Source of the DNA: Sarocladium kiliense
Taxonomy: Eukaryota; Ascomycota; Sordariomycetes; Hypocreales; Sarocladiaceae
Direction: 5' to 3'
DNA: 64,000 bases
Assembly (NCBI GenBank): GCA_030734395.1
Contig: JAUZTG010000042.1
Location: 806,001-870,000, forward strand
A program made the position numbers and the translations under genes. Below the pieces are notes generated by a model. The model saw only the letters and a program-made list of their open reading frames with translations. It searched no databases and was not told the origin of the DNA. This document shows positions 1 to 11,676 of the stretch, in pieces; position 1 is the stretch's first letter, and the number at the start of each line of letters is the position of its first letter.

Positions 1-2594
1 ACCTTGGGTACCTCAATGAAGAAGTTCGAAAACTCGGCCTCTTTGCTAGTGGCGCCCCATGTCATGTTGATCTCGAACATGTGCGAGAGTAGCGCCTGGC
101 TGACATGGAGCGATAAACCTCCAAGGAAAATGGCTAGCATGAACGTCCACTTGAAGTTCTCGAAAAGCGCATACAGCAGCGACCGCTCGCCAATACGGTA
201 ACGCATGACAGCGAGAGCGACATTGCCGAGACCATTGAAGACAATGATAATGGAGAACCAGACCTGCCACGAGTCGATATAGTACTTGTCTAGGTACCCG
301 TTGAACCAACCCATGAGGAAGTAGTTGGCCGACGTCAAGATCCATGCTGCGCCAATGGCGTAGTATGTTCCGATGTAGGAGATGACGGTGATCTTGGAGG
401 TAAGGCGGATGTTGGAGAACAAGAATCGACGGAAAAGAGGAGTAAACGGACCCCGCCAAAGCCATGTGCGGATGGGATGGAAAAGAAGCTCGTTACAGCC
501 GTACGCATACTTCTCCCATCGCGCCAGCTCGTCGTACACTGTCAGCGATACGCCCTCTTTGAAACCAGCACCCGCCCACGCTGCAAGGCGGATGATGTAT
601 CCGTTACACTGCAGACGCAGTGACATGTCGAAATCTTCCGAAACGTGGGACTCGGACCAAAACTTGTCGTACCCATCCTCATCCTGGTACGACACCTGCT
701 GGATTGCTGACCATCGGAGGATGGCGTTGTGGCCGACGAATGGGGCGACATCACCGTTGGAGACAGTGTATCGAATGGCAGAGTAGATGAGGTTGGTGAA
801 GAACGTGATGCCGTTCTCGAAGTATGTGTGCACGACCTGCATAACGCCGGATGAGAATTGCATGATACCAACATCTGGAGACTGTTCCATCTCGGAAACA
901 GCATCCAAGAAGCAATCAGCGGGAACACGGGTATCTGAGTCGATGAGCAGGATATAATCACCCATTCGAATGTTGCCGTCAGCCCAGGCACGACCATCCT
1001 CCTCAAGAACCTCCTTGAGGGCCTGCTCATATGCTTGCGCCTCATCATGCTGGGACCATTCGGGCGTACGCTCGATAGCCTGCAGCTTATCCTCAACCTT
1101 GCAGGAGATCATCAGCGCGAAGTTCATATTGGAAGCTTTCTTGAACTTTCCACGACGCAGGAAACCGTTCTCCCCGTGCTTCGGCCGGGCAACCCAACCA
1201 ATGCTGTTGTCGGCATAGAACTCGATTCGTGCGCGACGATCTTCCTCTCCAAGCAGCTGCAGACCGTCATCGTTGACAAACATATTGGCAGAGCCGCCTT
1301 GAAGCTCGTAAGTTGACATAGCCTGCTTGATGGACTTGACCGTGGGGATAATGACGCCCTGCAAACCTTCCTTGTACACTGGGCACTGAATGGTGACGTG
1401 TGGAAGGTCTGCTGTCTGAAGCCGCGGCGGCGGACGGGCAGAGTAGAATTTGGAGTTGATGGTCAGTTGACGGACTGGGCCAAAGATCTGCGCTAGACAG
1501 CCGACAATGACCTGGGCGAAGAAGAGGGTGAAGAAGATTTGAATTGGAGCGAGGGCGAGGAGACCAAGACGGGTGAAATCGCGGTCAACTGTGACACCAA
1601 CGGCAAGCTCCCTCCAGGCAGCACCAAGAGACACGGTGACCAGAATCAGGGTGATGGAAACCAGCACGGTGTTCTGGAGATGGACAGGTCGCGACTCAGG
1701 TTTGATCTCACCACTCTCCTCGTCAATCTCTGCCTCTGCAACATGGGGCCCGTTCTTTTCGTCGTCTTCGTCGTCATTACTGTTCGCGTTCCACACCAGC
1801 TCCATGAGCTCCGACTCGATGGCCTTGGCGCGAGAGACGAGGTGCAAAGCGTCGTCGTCCCATACAACAAGAAGCCCCTCCGACGCGACGAAAGCAGCGA
1901 ATTGGTGCTTGCGGGCACGGGCGAGGTCTTCCATTGTTGGGAGGATCTGAACGCGGAGACCATTCATCAGTGGTACATCGACGGCATCCGGTGACCATTG
2001 GAGAAAGGTCTTAATGACACGCGAGTTCACGGTCATTGCACACTGCAATTGGTATCAGCACAGCAACGCTATTTGGTCCAGAAATGATCTTACCTGGACG
2101 TTCAGGGCGGCGCAAGCAAGGGCAAAGGCTGATTGACCAAGCTGGGGAGGGCATGCCATGTAGTGCCCTCGGAACTTGCGCAATAAGACACCCTCGACTT
2201 CACCAGAGCCGTCGCTGACCCAGAGGTGGGAACATTGCTGTTGGTAAAGGTAGTTGACCATAACCTCATGCTTGATCTCATCGAGCATGGCGGAGCTGCC
2301 AACAGACCGTGCCGAACGAACAGAACGGCCTGAGACTGACTGTGGCCGAGAAAAATTGCGAGGCGGCTGAAGCTCCATGTCGTTGAAGCTCATAGCCGAT
2401 GACGGCTTCTCTGACATCGAGAGGGCGGACTGAACATCTCTCTGTGACCCCGAAGACGTCGAGTTGTGAGAGTTGTGTTGGTGTTGGGCGCGATTTGGAG
2501 AACGTTGCGGTTGAGGCGAAGGCGATTGCTTTGCTGTCGGCGAAGGGGCAGAACCGAGGCCACTATCGGCCTTGAAATAGCTTCCGAGACCCAT
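1..2594 (-). CDS. Family 2 membrane glycosyltransferase, C-terminus beyond the window
   Basis: This is a processive-type GT2 enzyme, expected in the plasma membrane and probably making or exporting a wall or surface polysaccharide. Exon 1 is 2594-2094, a 51-bp intron covers 2043-2093, and exon 2 runs open to base 1, so the end is missing. Residues 1-100 are disordered (Ser, Gln, Pro). Two hydrophobic helices follow near residues 270-330. The catalytic region has DSD at residues 535-537, SEDFD near 635 and ELARW near 672, then at least three more helices. ELARW sits where processive GT2 enzymes carry QxxRW. The overall shape resembles the fungal GT2 group needed for hyphal growth on surfaces (ZtGT2-like); that assignment is inference. 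The start at 2594 is an ATG before a Gly-rich leader. Substrate is unknown. Confidence 0.88.
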
Positions 2595-5500
2595 GGTTCT
2601 GCGAAGATACAGGCAGGAGGGGGAAAGTGAAGGATCAAAGCAAGCGATGTGCGTGCCTGTATGCCAGCACTCGTTGCCTCTCGAAGGCTACTGCCTCGTG
2701 CGGTCTCCTGCGAAAGCGGGCCGATCAGATGTCAATGGCTCACTACCACTGTTGTATGAATCAGCATCAGTACCATGCAGCATTGACATCACATTTTGCA
2801 AGCCCTGTGACTCGTGGCAGGACGGAGCGAGCCTACCGAAGGAAGCACAAGCGCGAGCTGTGGTGCAAGGTATTGTGCTGCTGAATCACCAGGGCCCTCG
2901 AACATGCGCCGAGGGTTGGTGTGACAGCAGGCTTCAGGAAAGAAAGGACGGTTGACAAGGCGTGACTTCGTCCTGAGGAACAGGAAAGAATGGACAGCAC
3001 CTCGAATCAGACGAAAGAGGTCGACGATGGTGATCAACGGATCAGAAGCGAGGGTGGGTTGCAAGCGGGACTGAACTTAAGGATCCAGGACATGGGCCAC
3101 TCTTGATAGTCAGCCACTTTGTTGCTGCAGGTCGGAAGATGAAGTCTGGGCAGAAGAAGCGAGGGAGGGACAGCTGAAAAGCTGAAAGAGAACGGAACCC
3201 GATGCTGGATGCAAGTTCCAGATGCGATGTTGGCGGGATGAGGGCAGAAGAAGAGGACGACAACACGACAAGATATGGATCCAGCGACAGAGACTTACAA
3301 GTCAAACACAGAGTGATGGTCCCGATCCGAAGTCCCACTCGCATTCGATCCAAAATGGTGCTTGGTCGACGTGTTGGCAAGTGGCAGTTGGCGAGGGGCG
3401 TGGACTGGTGGGTTGTCGATGCTTCTTGACGTTGACCGGATGCCTAGGCGCTATGCGGGCGGCTGCGATACGGTATGGCGTTCTCGAGCACCACGCTGGC
3501 GTATCTGTACAACACAGAGGGCGTCTCTTCAGCAGAGAGTGAGTCGAGTCGTCTCCATCTTGGAATTGGATGGGGCGACCGAACGGCGAGCAACTGTTCA
3601 CAGCTGGCCGAGGACGCGAAGAGAGAAAGCTCCAGCGGCGATGACGGATGGTGGCGTGAATGCAGGCGAACAGCGGGACCCGAACAAGAAAAGAATGGGA
3701 ACGGAGGCACGGACGACTGGTGCAATGCTCGAGTTGCTGGATACGGCCGAGTCGGTGGACTGGACCGGGCGTCTGGGGGCACCTCCCTCTCTCATCTTCG
3801 GGTGGCATTGGCATTTGGCACCCTGTCGAGGTGTTAACTTCGCGATGGGGTCGAAGGTGCAAGAGGGTCAAGAGAAGCATCCAACGAGCAGGGATGCCAA
3901 GGGTGTGGATGTATTGAAGGTTGTGTGGGCAGTGGTGTGATGGTGGTGAAGCGGGAAGAGTAGAGCAAGAAATCGTGAAATTGGACTACACCCCCTTCTG
4001 GCTACCACCCACTGCCCTGTGCCCGCTGCTTCCGCCCACGTTTCTTTGTCCGGGTGGCGTCTCCAGTCTGGTCAACATCCACTTCAGTTACAACCATTTG
4101 CTGCACTGCAGGCATCGAGAAGAGTCGAGAGGCAACAGATGGAGTGGCAGTCATGTCGATCATTGCCAGGATTCTTGAAAAGAGTGGTGATGCATCTGTG
4201 CCAGGCTCTCAGGTTTGGATTGACTATCTTGTCGTCTTCTCAGATGCACGCGTATTGAGAACTTCTGGAAGCTTTATTTCGTATCCCTGCCGAGACTATT
4301 GGCTCAGAACCCGGAGCCAGCCACGATAACAGAACCTTGACAGTGACCGAACAAGCCATGGGTATCACCACGGCCTCGATAAAGCGCAGCCAGCAGTCTG
4401 GCCACGTTGCCACCGTACCTCCAAAGACGCCTCGACCTCAATTGAAGCGAATTAATTCACTCTGACACAGGAACAATGCAGTAACAGCATAGAAAGCCCA
4501 GACAAACTAGCCTAGGCAGGTCTAGGCGCTGGAACCAACAGTCAAGGACCGAGTCGACCGACCCATCACCCCTGGGGCTAGCCAGGGCCCTTTTGCGACG
4601 CTTTCTAGCCAGCTTCCTTACAGAGCGAAGAACGAGAGCACGCGCACCGTAGCCAAGACGGTCGCGCGAACCGCCAAAACGGACGGCTTCACGCGAACCC
4701 CTGGGTGGCCCGGTGAAAGAAGTCGCGCGCTAAACTGCTAGCAGCAGGTTGTAAGGGAGGGGGAGATCCGGGCCAGGGACACGATCCGGGCAAGCCACCA
4801 GAGGGTCACAACCACGTTCTGGTGGCATTCTGCCTGTGCTAAAACTGAACCGTTCATGGGTGGTGCAGCTGCGATGGAACCTTGCTTTGCCTCTGTGCGT
4901 TGACAACCAGCCATCGCCTGTCCTACGTATTGTGCATCTGCCCTCAGCTGGATATTGAAAACGGAGATGATGAACTGAATCGAGGCTTGGTCATAGAAGG
5001 AATATCGATGAGGCGTCTCGCGTGTATGCCGTGGCGTCAGGTAGGTCGTCTGCAGTGGGACACGATTGAGGAATACGGGCTCAACATCCCGAGACCAGAA
5101 CAGCTAAGGCATTTTTCTCAACCCTTCGCCCTCCTGTGCCTCTGTCTTTCTTATCCTGCTTCAATGGGCTGGGCCGCTAGCGCAGTAGGGCCAGTTGCGG
5201 GGAAGCGCAATAAGGTCAGGAACAGAAGTAAGAGAGAAAATAAAGATTAGCCAAACGGCAGAATGCCATGGGACTATTGCCGCGTGCTAGCCCCAACGCC
5301 ACTGATGAACACCTCGTCCTATCTTCAGCACGGTGCTATCACCTGATGTCTCGGTTTCATCGTGACGCATCATCAATCTGAGAAGAAGCGTACGGGGGAA
5401 ATTACAGCCGGGGCTTCAGCGCGTTGATGTTGATGGAGTCGACATGCCAATTAATCACGATGCAATGGGGAGCTGAAGACGTGCCACCGGGTCAAGGTTC

Positions 5501-8500
5501 TCATGGATAGTGCTCTGCTGCAGGCTAAAGCGCGGGAAAGGAGATTGATGAGCCTGCAAGCGAAGCGGATTGATTACCCACTACAATCAACGTGCTGCAG
5601 CACTCACTCACGGCGAAGGGGCTGTGTTGGAGGAGAGGCAGGGTTCTGTGGGAGTCTTGTGGGATGATTAAAGCAGCGACGGGTTTCTTGCAGGGCACGG
5701 GGGCGTGCAGCTGTGGCGCATGCCCTGCTTCTCCCACAACCAGGAACACCACCCCCCCCTCACCGTCTTGCCTGCCTTCCTACCTTGTCCTCGCACATTC
5801 AGTCTACCTTGTCCTCACACTGGGCCATGCATCGCTGATACCAAAAACCATCGTGAGAGCTTCAGGGTATAATCGAGATCAATGCTTCACATGGTCTGCT
5901 TCTTAGGTACTGTTAACCCACTTGTCATGCCACTTCTGTTGCGGCTGACCTGCCAATCCACCTCTGTAAGTTTCTCCAAAGCCCGGAAAGGCCATACGAA
6001 AGAGGTCTCGCGCCACAGGCGATGTAAAGAATGCTTGCACGAGTCCGAGTTAGGCAACATGGGTCGTGCCCGGGTTTTCCACAGATCGCTCCCGGGAAGC
6101 CGATTCTTTGCATTCCATCAAACGACCACAACGAATGGTAGCCAGATGACTTGACCGACGTGAAAGTGGTTCACCTCCATTTTGCACAGGGCTACTCCCA
6201 CCAGCGTTGGCTTCCCCCACTCAGTCTGCTCTTTCGTCTGGTTTGACTGGGGACGATGGAGACGTCCAAATGCCGTGGTTCGTCGAGCCAGAGTCGATGA
6301 CTGGAATGTGCAAAACCTGATCCTCGGGCTCGCCATGAACAAAGCCAAGTCATTAACGATTTGCATTCCAGTCAGCGGAAAGCCACGTGCGGCTATTGTC
6401 CCGCCCAACTTTCGGAAACACCCTGATCCGCAATGACGACTCGCTTCACATTATCGCACCACCATTCTGCTCTCGCAGAAAGTTGCCTGGCTCTCAACAA
6501 AACTCCGAGACCGTCATTGCACTGTCTAAGCACCATCATACCATGCCCAGCCCGCCTGCAAATTTTCAAGGCGCCTTCAGACCATACGTGACGCCTTGTG
6601 AACGTGGAGGCGGCCGCGCGCCTGCAGCACATTGCTTGGTTGACCTATTTCTGTTCTGTTGCATTTCTTGGATCTCGTATCTCCCGACGCGGCCCTGGAG
6701 CCTGCAGAATACCTTGCCCAGCATACATGATCAATTGGCTACCAATCGCCGTGTGCAGCGGACCGAAGCTGCAGGAAGGCTTTGTGCACATTCACCTGAC
6801 AACACATCATGATGGTCTGGATACCTAACACAGCGTCAGCTTTGTTTGCTGAAAGGCAGGCGCCTTGTGGACCTTAGGATGTGGGTCAATCGGCCTCAGC
6901 GTTTCGCTGGGGCTTTCCGGCTGTCTTGGCTCGTGGACTTGGCCCACCTACGATCGTGAACCTCAACTGGATGATCCAGGCCTTAAGTTATGCTTCCGCC
7001 ATCAGCAGTCGGTCAAATGCATCCAGTCCTGAGAGAGTGTTTCCTCGGGTGCCTCAAGCCCCTTCTTGGTATTGCTTGTGCGCAAATTAGCTGCTGATAT
7101 CGTGGAGCGACTAGTGTTAGCGACGCATCGGCACTGTTTTGCGAGGATGATTGGCACATCAAGAACCATCCGAATATTGTCATCACACCCCAAGTGATGT
7201 AATGTGCAAGTGAGTCTGTGGACCAGAGTACTCCGGAACTTCGATGCCTATCATGCGAGTCTGAGTGAAGTGGTTGCTCAATCCCGGCCGGGTTATCACC
7301 AGGCTGTTTTTGTGCAGGGGTGGGAAAGGAGAAGTGATTACATGCAGGTTTGAGTGAGTGTCGGCATACAGCAAATGCGAGAGACAGGCCTAAGCGGATG
7401 CCGTGGCTTGGATTCCGTGGCTTCCAATTTGAGCCTTATCTCTTACAGCGCAGTAATCAAGATCCCAAGATATCTGCATTGGTGCTGATGGACAATTGCG
7501 TTGTTGAACAGACGGCAGCGCCAATATCTGATCAGAAAGATCCGTCCAGCTAGTTCTCCAAACTTGATGTACGCTGGAGGTCGGCTTCATGCATATTCCA
7601 AGAACTCACGACCTCAAAAGATTTGAACGGCCTGGGACCTTGACGGTTAACGATGATCACGCTAACTTGTTACCGATGCAGGTAACCAGCACGATGGGCA
7701 GCGAGCCCTTGCTCCTCGCTTCACCAATCTGTTCAGACTCCCTCCCCCAAAGCTTCAAACATACGGATGGTTTGTCATCTTCGGCCGAGTGAAGCCACGC
7801 GATCTCGTGCTAACCGCCTATCACTCCTGCTTTGGCGTTGTGGCGTTAGTCCGCTGGGGCGGGAGAGGCTTGCGTGGCTTGCGTTGGGTTCGACCCATCA
7901 ACGCACAGGCGGTGGCCCAATTGGTCATACTCAGGGAGCCGCAATCGAATAGCAGAGGCTGCACGGCTCGGACCATCTTTTGCGACCGGTGTGGGAGGCT
8001 AATGAGGGCCTATTCTAGAAGTGGCTTGCCTCGCGACTTCATGACGACAAACAACGAAGCAATGCTCCACAGAGAGGCTCGCTTGCTGTAATGGCCAAGC
8101 GTCTGAAGAAGAGAAATTTCTCTCGGCCTCAACTAACATGATGTCGATTTGGCCAAAGCCAGAAGGGCCATTCGCTTGCAATGGTTCTGGTGGTGTCGCA
8201 CTCCCGCTCCGATACGAGGCCACACCAAACCCATTCCTCGATGCAGCTTCGGCCAACCAGCGCCTCTCTCGCTGGCAAAACCTTGTGTGTTGAACTGGAA
8301 AGCGTGCAATGACTAGGATCTCGGCCGAAGCTAACTCGCGCAGGTGGCAGAGTCCGTGGCACTACGTGTCGTTATCCCTGCCTCGCCATGCTTAACACAT
8401 TGTTTGTTGGTATCGCGTCGATCAAATGTTGGCTCCTTGGCTGTGCCTTCGACGCACACGTCGGAGAGTACGTTGAACTGACCAAGCCTGCTGCCACGCT

Positions 8501-10170
8501 ATCTAGCACCTGGGTTACTCGCATGTTGGCATACAAGGAGGGACATGGTGTCGGCCCGGTTCATCTTCAATATTGTTGGTGAACAACCATGACCTTATCG
8601 GGACACGCCCTGTCGCTCGGAGAATTGAGAGTCGGGAATAGAAGCATTAGTCCATGCACAGATGGTTGCAATCACGTTTCATACTCCACACGGGCAAGAG
8701 AACTTCGCTATTTCGCCGCTCCTTGCCTAATTCACCCCGCGCACATCAACGCCTCGAGATCACCGGAAGCGACGGACAAGACTAATAGGTGAAAGTTGAA
8801 GAAAGCGATCTCGTGAAAGCGTCACTGGTTCCCGATTCGCAAAGCCTAGCAAAGTGGGAATCCTGGAGATGAGGTCTTTTCCAGATCATCGGATTCACTC
8901 GTGCTAAATTAAACAGACTTAGGGACCGCACTAAACACATGGGAAAGGTCTGCAGAAGTCGCTCAGGACTACTTTACCGCACATCCGAATTCCGCGAGAC
9001 TAGGATGCTCCATCAAAACTTCCTGACACTAAAACTTAAGTGCAAGCTGGACTTGTACCTACTTGCGATGTAGTGGAGAACAACTTGGCCGGCGCCCGCG
9101 GCAGATCGACCTGAACTAGTCTAAACGTTGGGCTTCTTACCGGAATACGGAACAACAACGACACAGCTTTCGTCGGTGACGGTGAGTTTGCGATTCAGGA
9201 ACAAGGAAAGATGCATCCTCGCTACATACACCCTCCATCCCGAACCCCAATTTGCCTGCCAGGATGCCGATCGTGAGCAACAAGGAAAAGTAAACCCCAA
9301 TATCTCTTCCAAGGTTCCGACCTTGGCTTCGCCTACACCCTCACCGTCTCAAGAGATTGCGCCATGGCAGATTTCGCACACATCCCGAGGCAAGACCCAG
9401 CCTTGCGGGCGGCCGCTCGACGCCGCCAAGTTGTGTAACCCTTTCAAGAACCCGAAAGGCGGCTGGCTGTCGTGGCACCTGTCGCGAGGATTGAGGCACT
9501 GATAGGTAATGTGAACCTGGTAAACAATGTGTCGGTACGGGACGAGAAAGGGCCCGAGATCTTAACCATAGATACGAAGCATCCTCCAGCAAGGCAGAGG
9601 TTACATTGATAAGGGTGTGGTATACATCTTGATAGGTCCACCGCACACCTTATCACCACCAGCCTGCCGGCGTGGTCGCCACTTGCTCATACCGGGTCCG
9701 TATCAACTCGGAGTCTTTTCTTAGCTCCAGGGCCGGGTTAGTCGTCCACACAGACGGACCCGAGAAAGCCAAGATGAGACGCGGACTACAAGTGGGTGGC
9801 ACGAAGCAAATAGTTTGCGATGTAGTGAGATGGTAATCTAGGCGATTCGGGTTGAGAAAGATCCGAGTCGGAGGATGTCGTCATAGATATCTTCATAATC
9901 ACAAGATTTCTGGATGATGTCTGAGTATAGTGATTGAGAGTGTGAAGATTTTGCAATTACCAGATCGTGTGATGGTACCCCTGAGAACGCCTGAGTTGTT
10001 GCCCGCTCCGCCGCACGATCCCGCCGCATGTAGGTGTGATGTCCACAATCACCCATCCAATGCAGTCAAGACTAACGCATACATGGAGCATCTATAGTTG
10101 AGACAAAGTAAAAGACATATGCGCATGAAAGAGAATGCTTCCGTCCCTCGGCACCCCGGGAGATGACCAC
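2595..10170. other. 7.6-kb stretch without a supportable gene
   Basis: Open frames here are short, overlap on both strands and show no recognisable domain or consistent splice pattern. The part next to 2594 must hold the promoter and leader of the GT2 gene; a CT-rich run on the minus strand lies near 3140-3175. I see no tRNA, transposon ends or long repeats. A gene of small exons or a non-coding RNA cannot be excluded. Confidence 0.6.
3140..3175 (-). promoter_or_regulatory. Pyrimidine-rich tract upstream of the GT2 gene
   Basis: On the minus strand this stretch is almost pure C and T, about 550 bp before the GT2 start codon. CT-rich tracts commonly precede transcription starts in filamentous fungi. 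Its role here is inference. Confidence 0.3.
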
Positions 10171-11676
10171 TCATAGGTCCTCACTACCATCGCACTGCTG
10201 CAGCATCACTACGCGACTGACCTCAAGCTGCGGCTGCTTCCAAGTCTCCATCCACGTCTCTCTCGCGTCCCAAAAGTCCTTTTGGGCGTTATCGCCATCG
10301 TTGACCCATGGCTTTCCTGACTTGCCATCCTCGAACCAGCCATTGCTGCCACCCACGGCAAGGTTAAGGATGAGGTAAAACTCTTGGTCGAAGGGTGTGT
10401 TCTTGCGGCCAGTCTGGCTCCAGATATCTGCAAGACGAGTGCCGTTCTCGTTCGTTTCCGGGAAACCACCTTGCTTCCACATAGGCTTGTCGAAATTAAC
10501 GTACATAACCTGAAGGAGCCGGCTGTTCACGTAGGTGAAGAGATACTTTTGCGACCACTCTAATCCGAACGTATTGAAGCCGTCGGCGTAGGAGCCACGG
10601 ATAACTTGTCGCTTGTTGTTGGTCTTCCACCAAGCATCATTGGCTGGATTTGGTCCCCAGTGCAGAGCTGATGAGATGATGTTGTTGCCGCCCTGTGCAT
10701 ACGTCCAGTTGTTGCCGCGGGATTCCATGATGTCGATTTCTCCAGATGCAGGCCAGTCTCCGTAAGTGTCCTCCTTGGGCATCATCCAGATTGCGGGCCA
10801 CAGCCAGTCGCCCTCGGGAAGTTTGGCCGTTACCTCAACGCGACCGTACTTGATAGTGGCCCCCTTCTTCGTGTTGATGCGACCCGACTTCGTTGGGGGT
10901 ACAATACTTGAGTTGCCAGCGGTAGTATTGGTAGCGGCGACGCAAGCGTCAAACGTCTTTCCTGTGCATGAACCGTCCTTGCGGAGATCCATCACATAAT
11001 CCTTCTCGACCTTGTCGGCATCCTGCAGTGTTGCCTTGATGATTAAGTTACCACCTTCGACGAAAACGTTCTCATTACCTCCGGTTGTCTGGACAAATTC
11101 GCCATTTCTATGGTCCAGAGCGTCAGTAAACATGTTCGGTGCGCGCTATGGTCAAGGAATGACGTACCCGAACCCTCCTACCTCAATCTCCTTACTCCAG
11201 ATGTTCGTATTAAGACCACCGCTGAAGTCATCATCCATAACAGGACAATACTTGTGCTGGACTACACTGCTGTAGCCATCCCAGACCAAGAAACCGGATA
11301 TGCCGAGGCCGATAAGAATGCCGATGACTGGGATGATGGTCACCCACTTCTCCTTGGGGTGCTTCTTTGCAAGCCATGGTTTCTCGACCTCGCCCTTGCC
11401 AATCTTTCGTGAGTGAAAGTAACGTGGGCCATCAGCACGTTGACCAAGGGCACTGGACGAGTCGAAGCTGGATGCTGGCCGAGATACCTCAGGGCTAGCG
11501 AACGGATTTGTGTCTACCCCAGGCCTCGATGAAGCAGTGTCGCCTTCACCGAATGGGTTTCTGCTGCCTTCTGTATTAGGTGTGCCGGCGCGATTGGGAG
11601 TTTGAGTCATTGAGGTTGCAGCCGAGGGCATGACAGGGCGACCATAGTACCCATTGGCATAGTTGTCGTTCTCCAT
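10171..11676 (-). CDS. GH16 beta-glucanase-like protein with N-terminal membrane anchor
   Basis: Predicted 481-residue glycoside hydrolase family 16 protein, expected to cleave or remodel beta-1,3 or mixed glucans at the cell surface. Exon 1 is 11676-11168 and exon 2 is 11107-10171; the 60-bp intron (11108-11167) joins a GGFGNGEF stretch typical of the family. Residues 1-110 are a Ser/Pro/Asn-rich tail, 111-132 form one membrane helix, and the rest is the lectin-like barrel, so it looks like a type II membrane protein. The active-site motif GEIDIME is at about 292-298, with E293, D295 and E298 as nucleophile, helper and acid/base by family rule. Several NxT/S sites lie in the outer domain. 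The frame opens further upstream, but 11676 is the first ATG giving a sensible cytoplasmic tail. Exact glucan specificity is not visible. Confidence 0.9.

Noticed and set aside
3302..3940. Overlapping 192-codon frames on both strands
   Set aside because: Both are in the GT2 upstream region, show no domain or membrane pattern and mirror each other as chance frames.
7881..7904. Inverted repeat with a T-loop-like GGTTCGACC centre
   Set aside because: Only six outer pairs form, with a bulge; no matching acceptor, D or anticodon arms, so not a tRNA and too short to claim more.
9128..9646. 124-codon plus frame and 101-codon minus frame
   Set aside because: No domain, unusual composition and opposing overlap; no splice signals linking to further exons.
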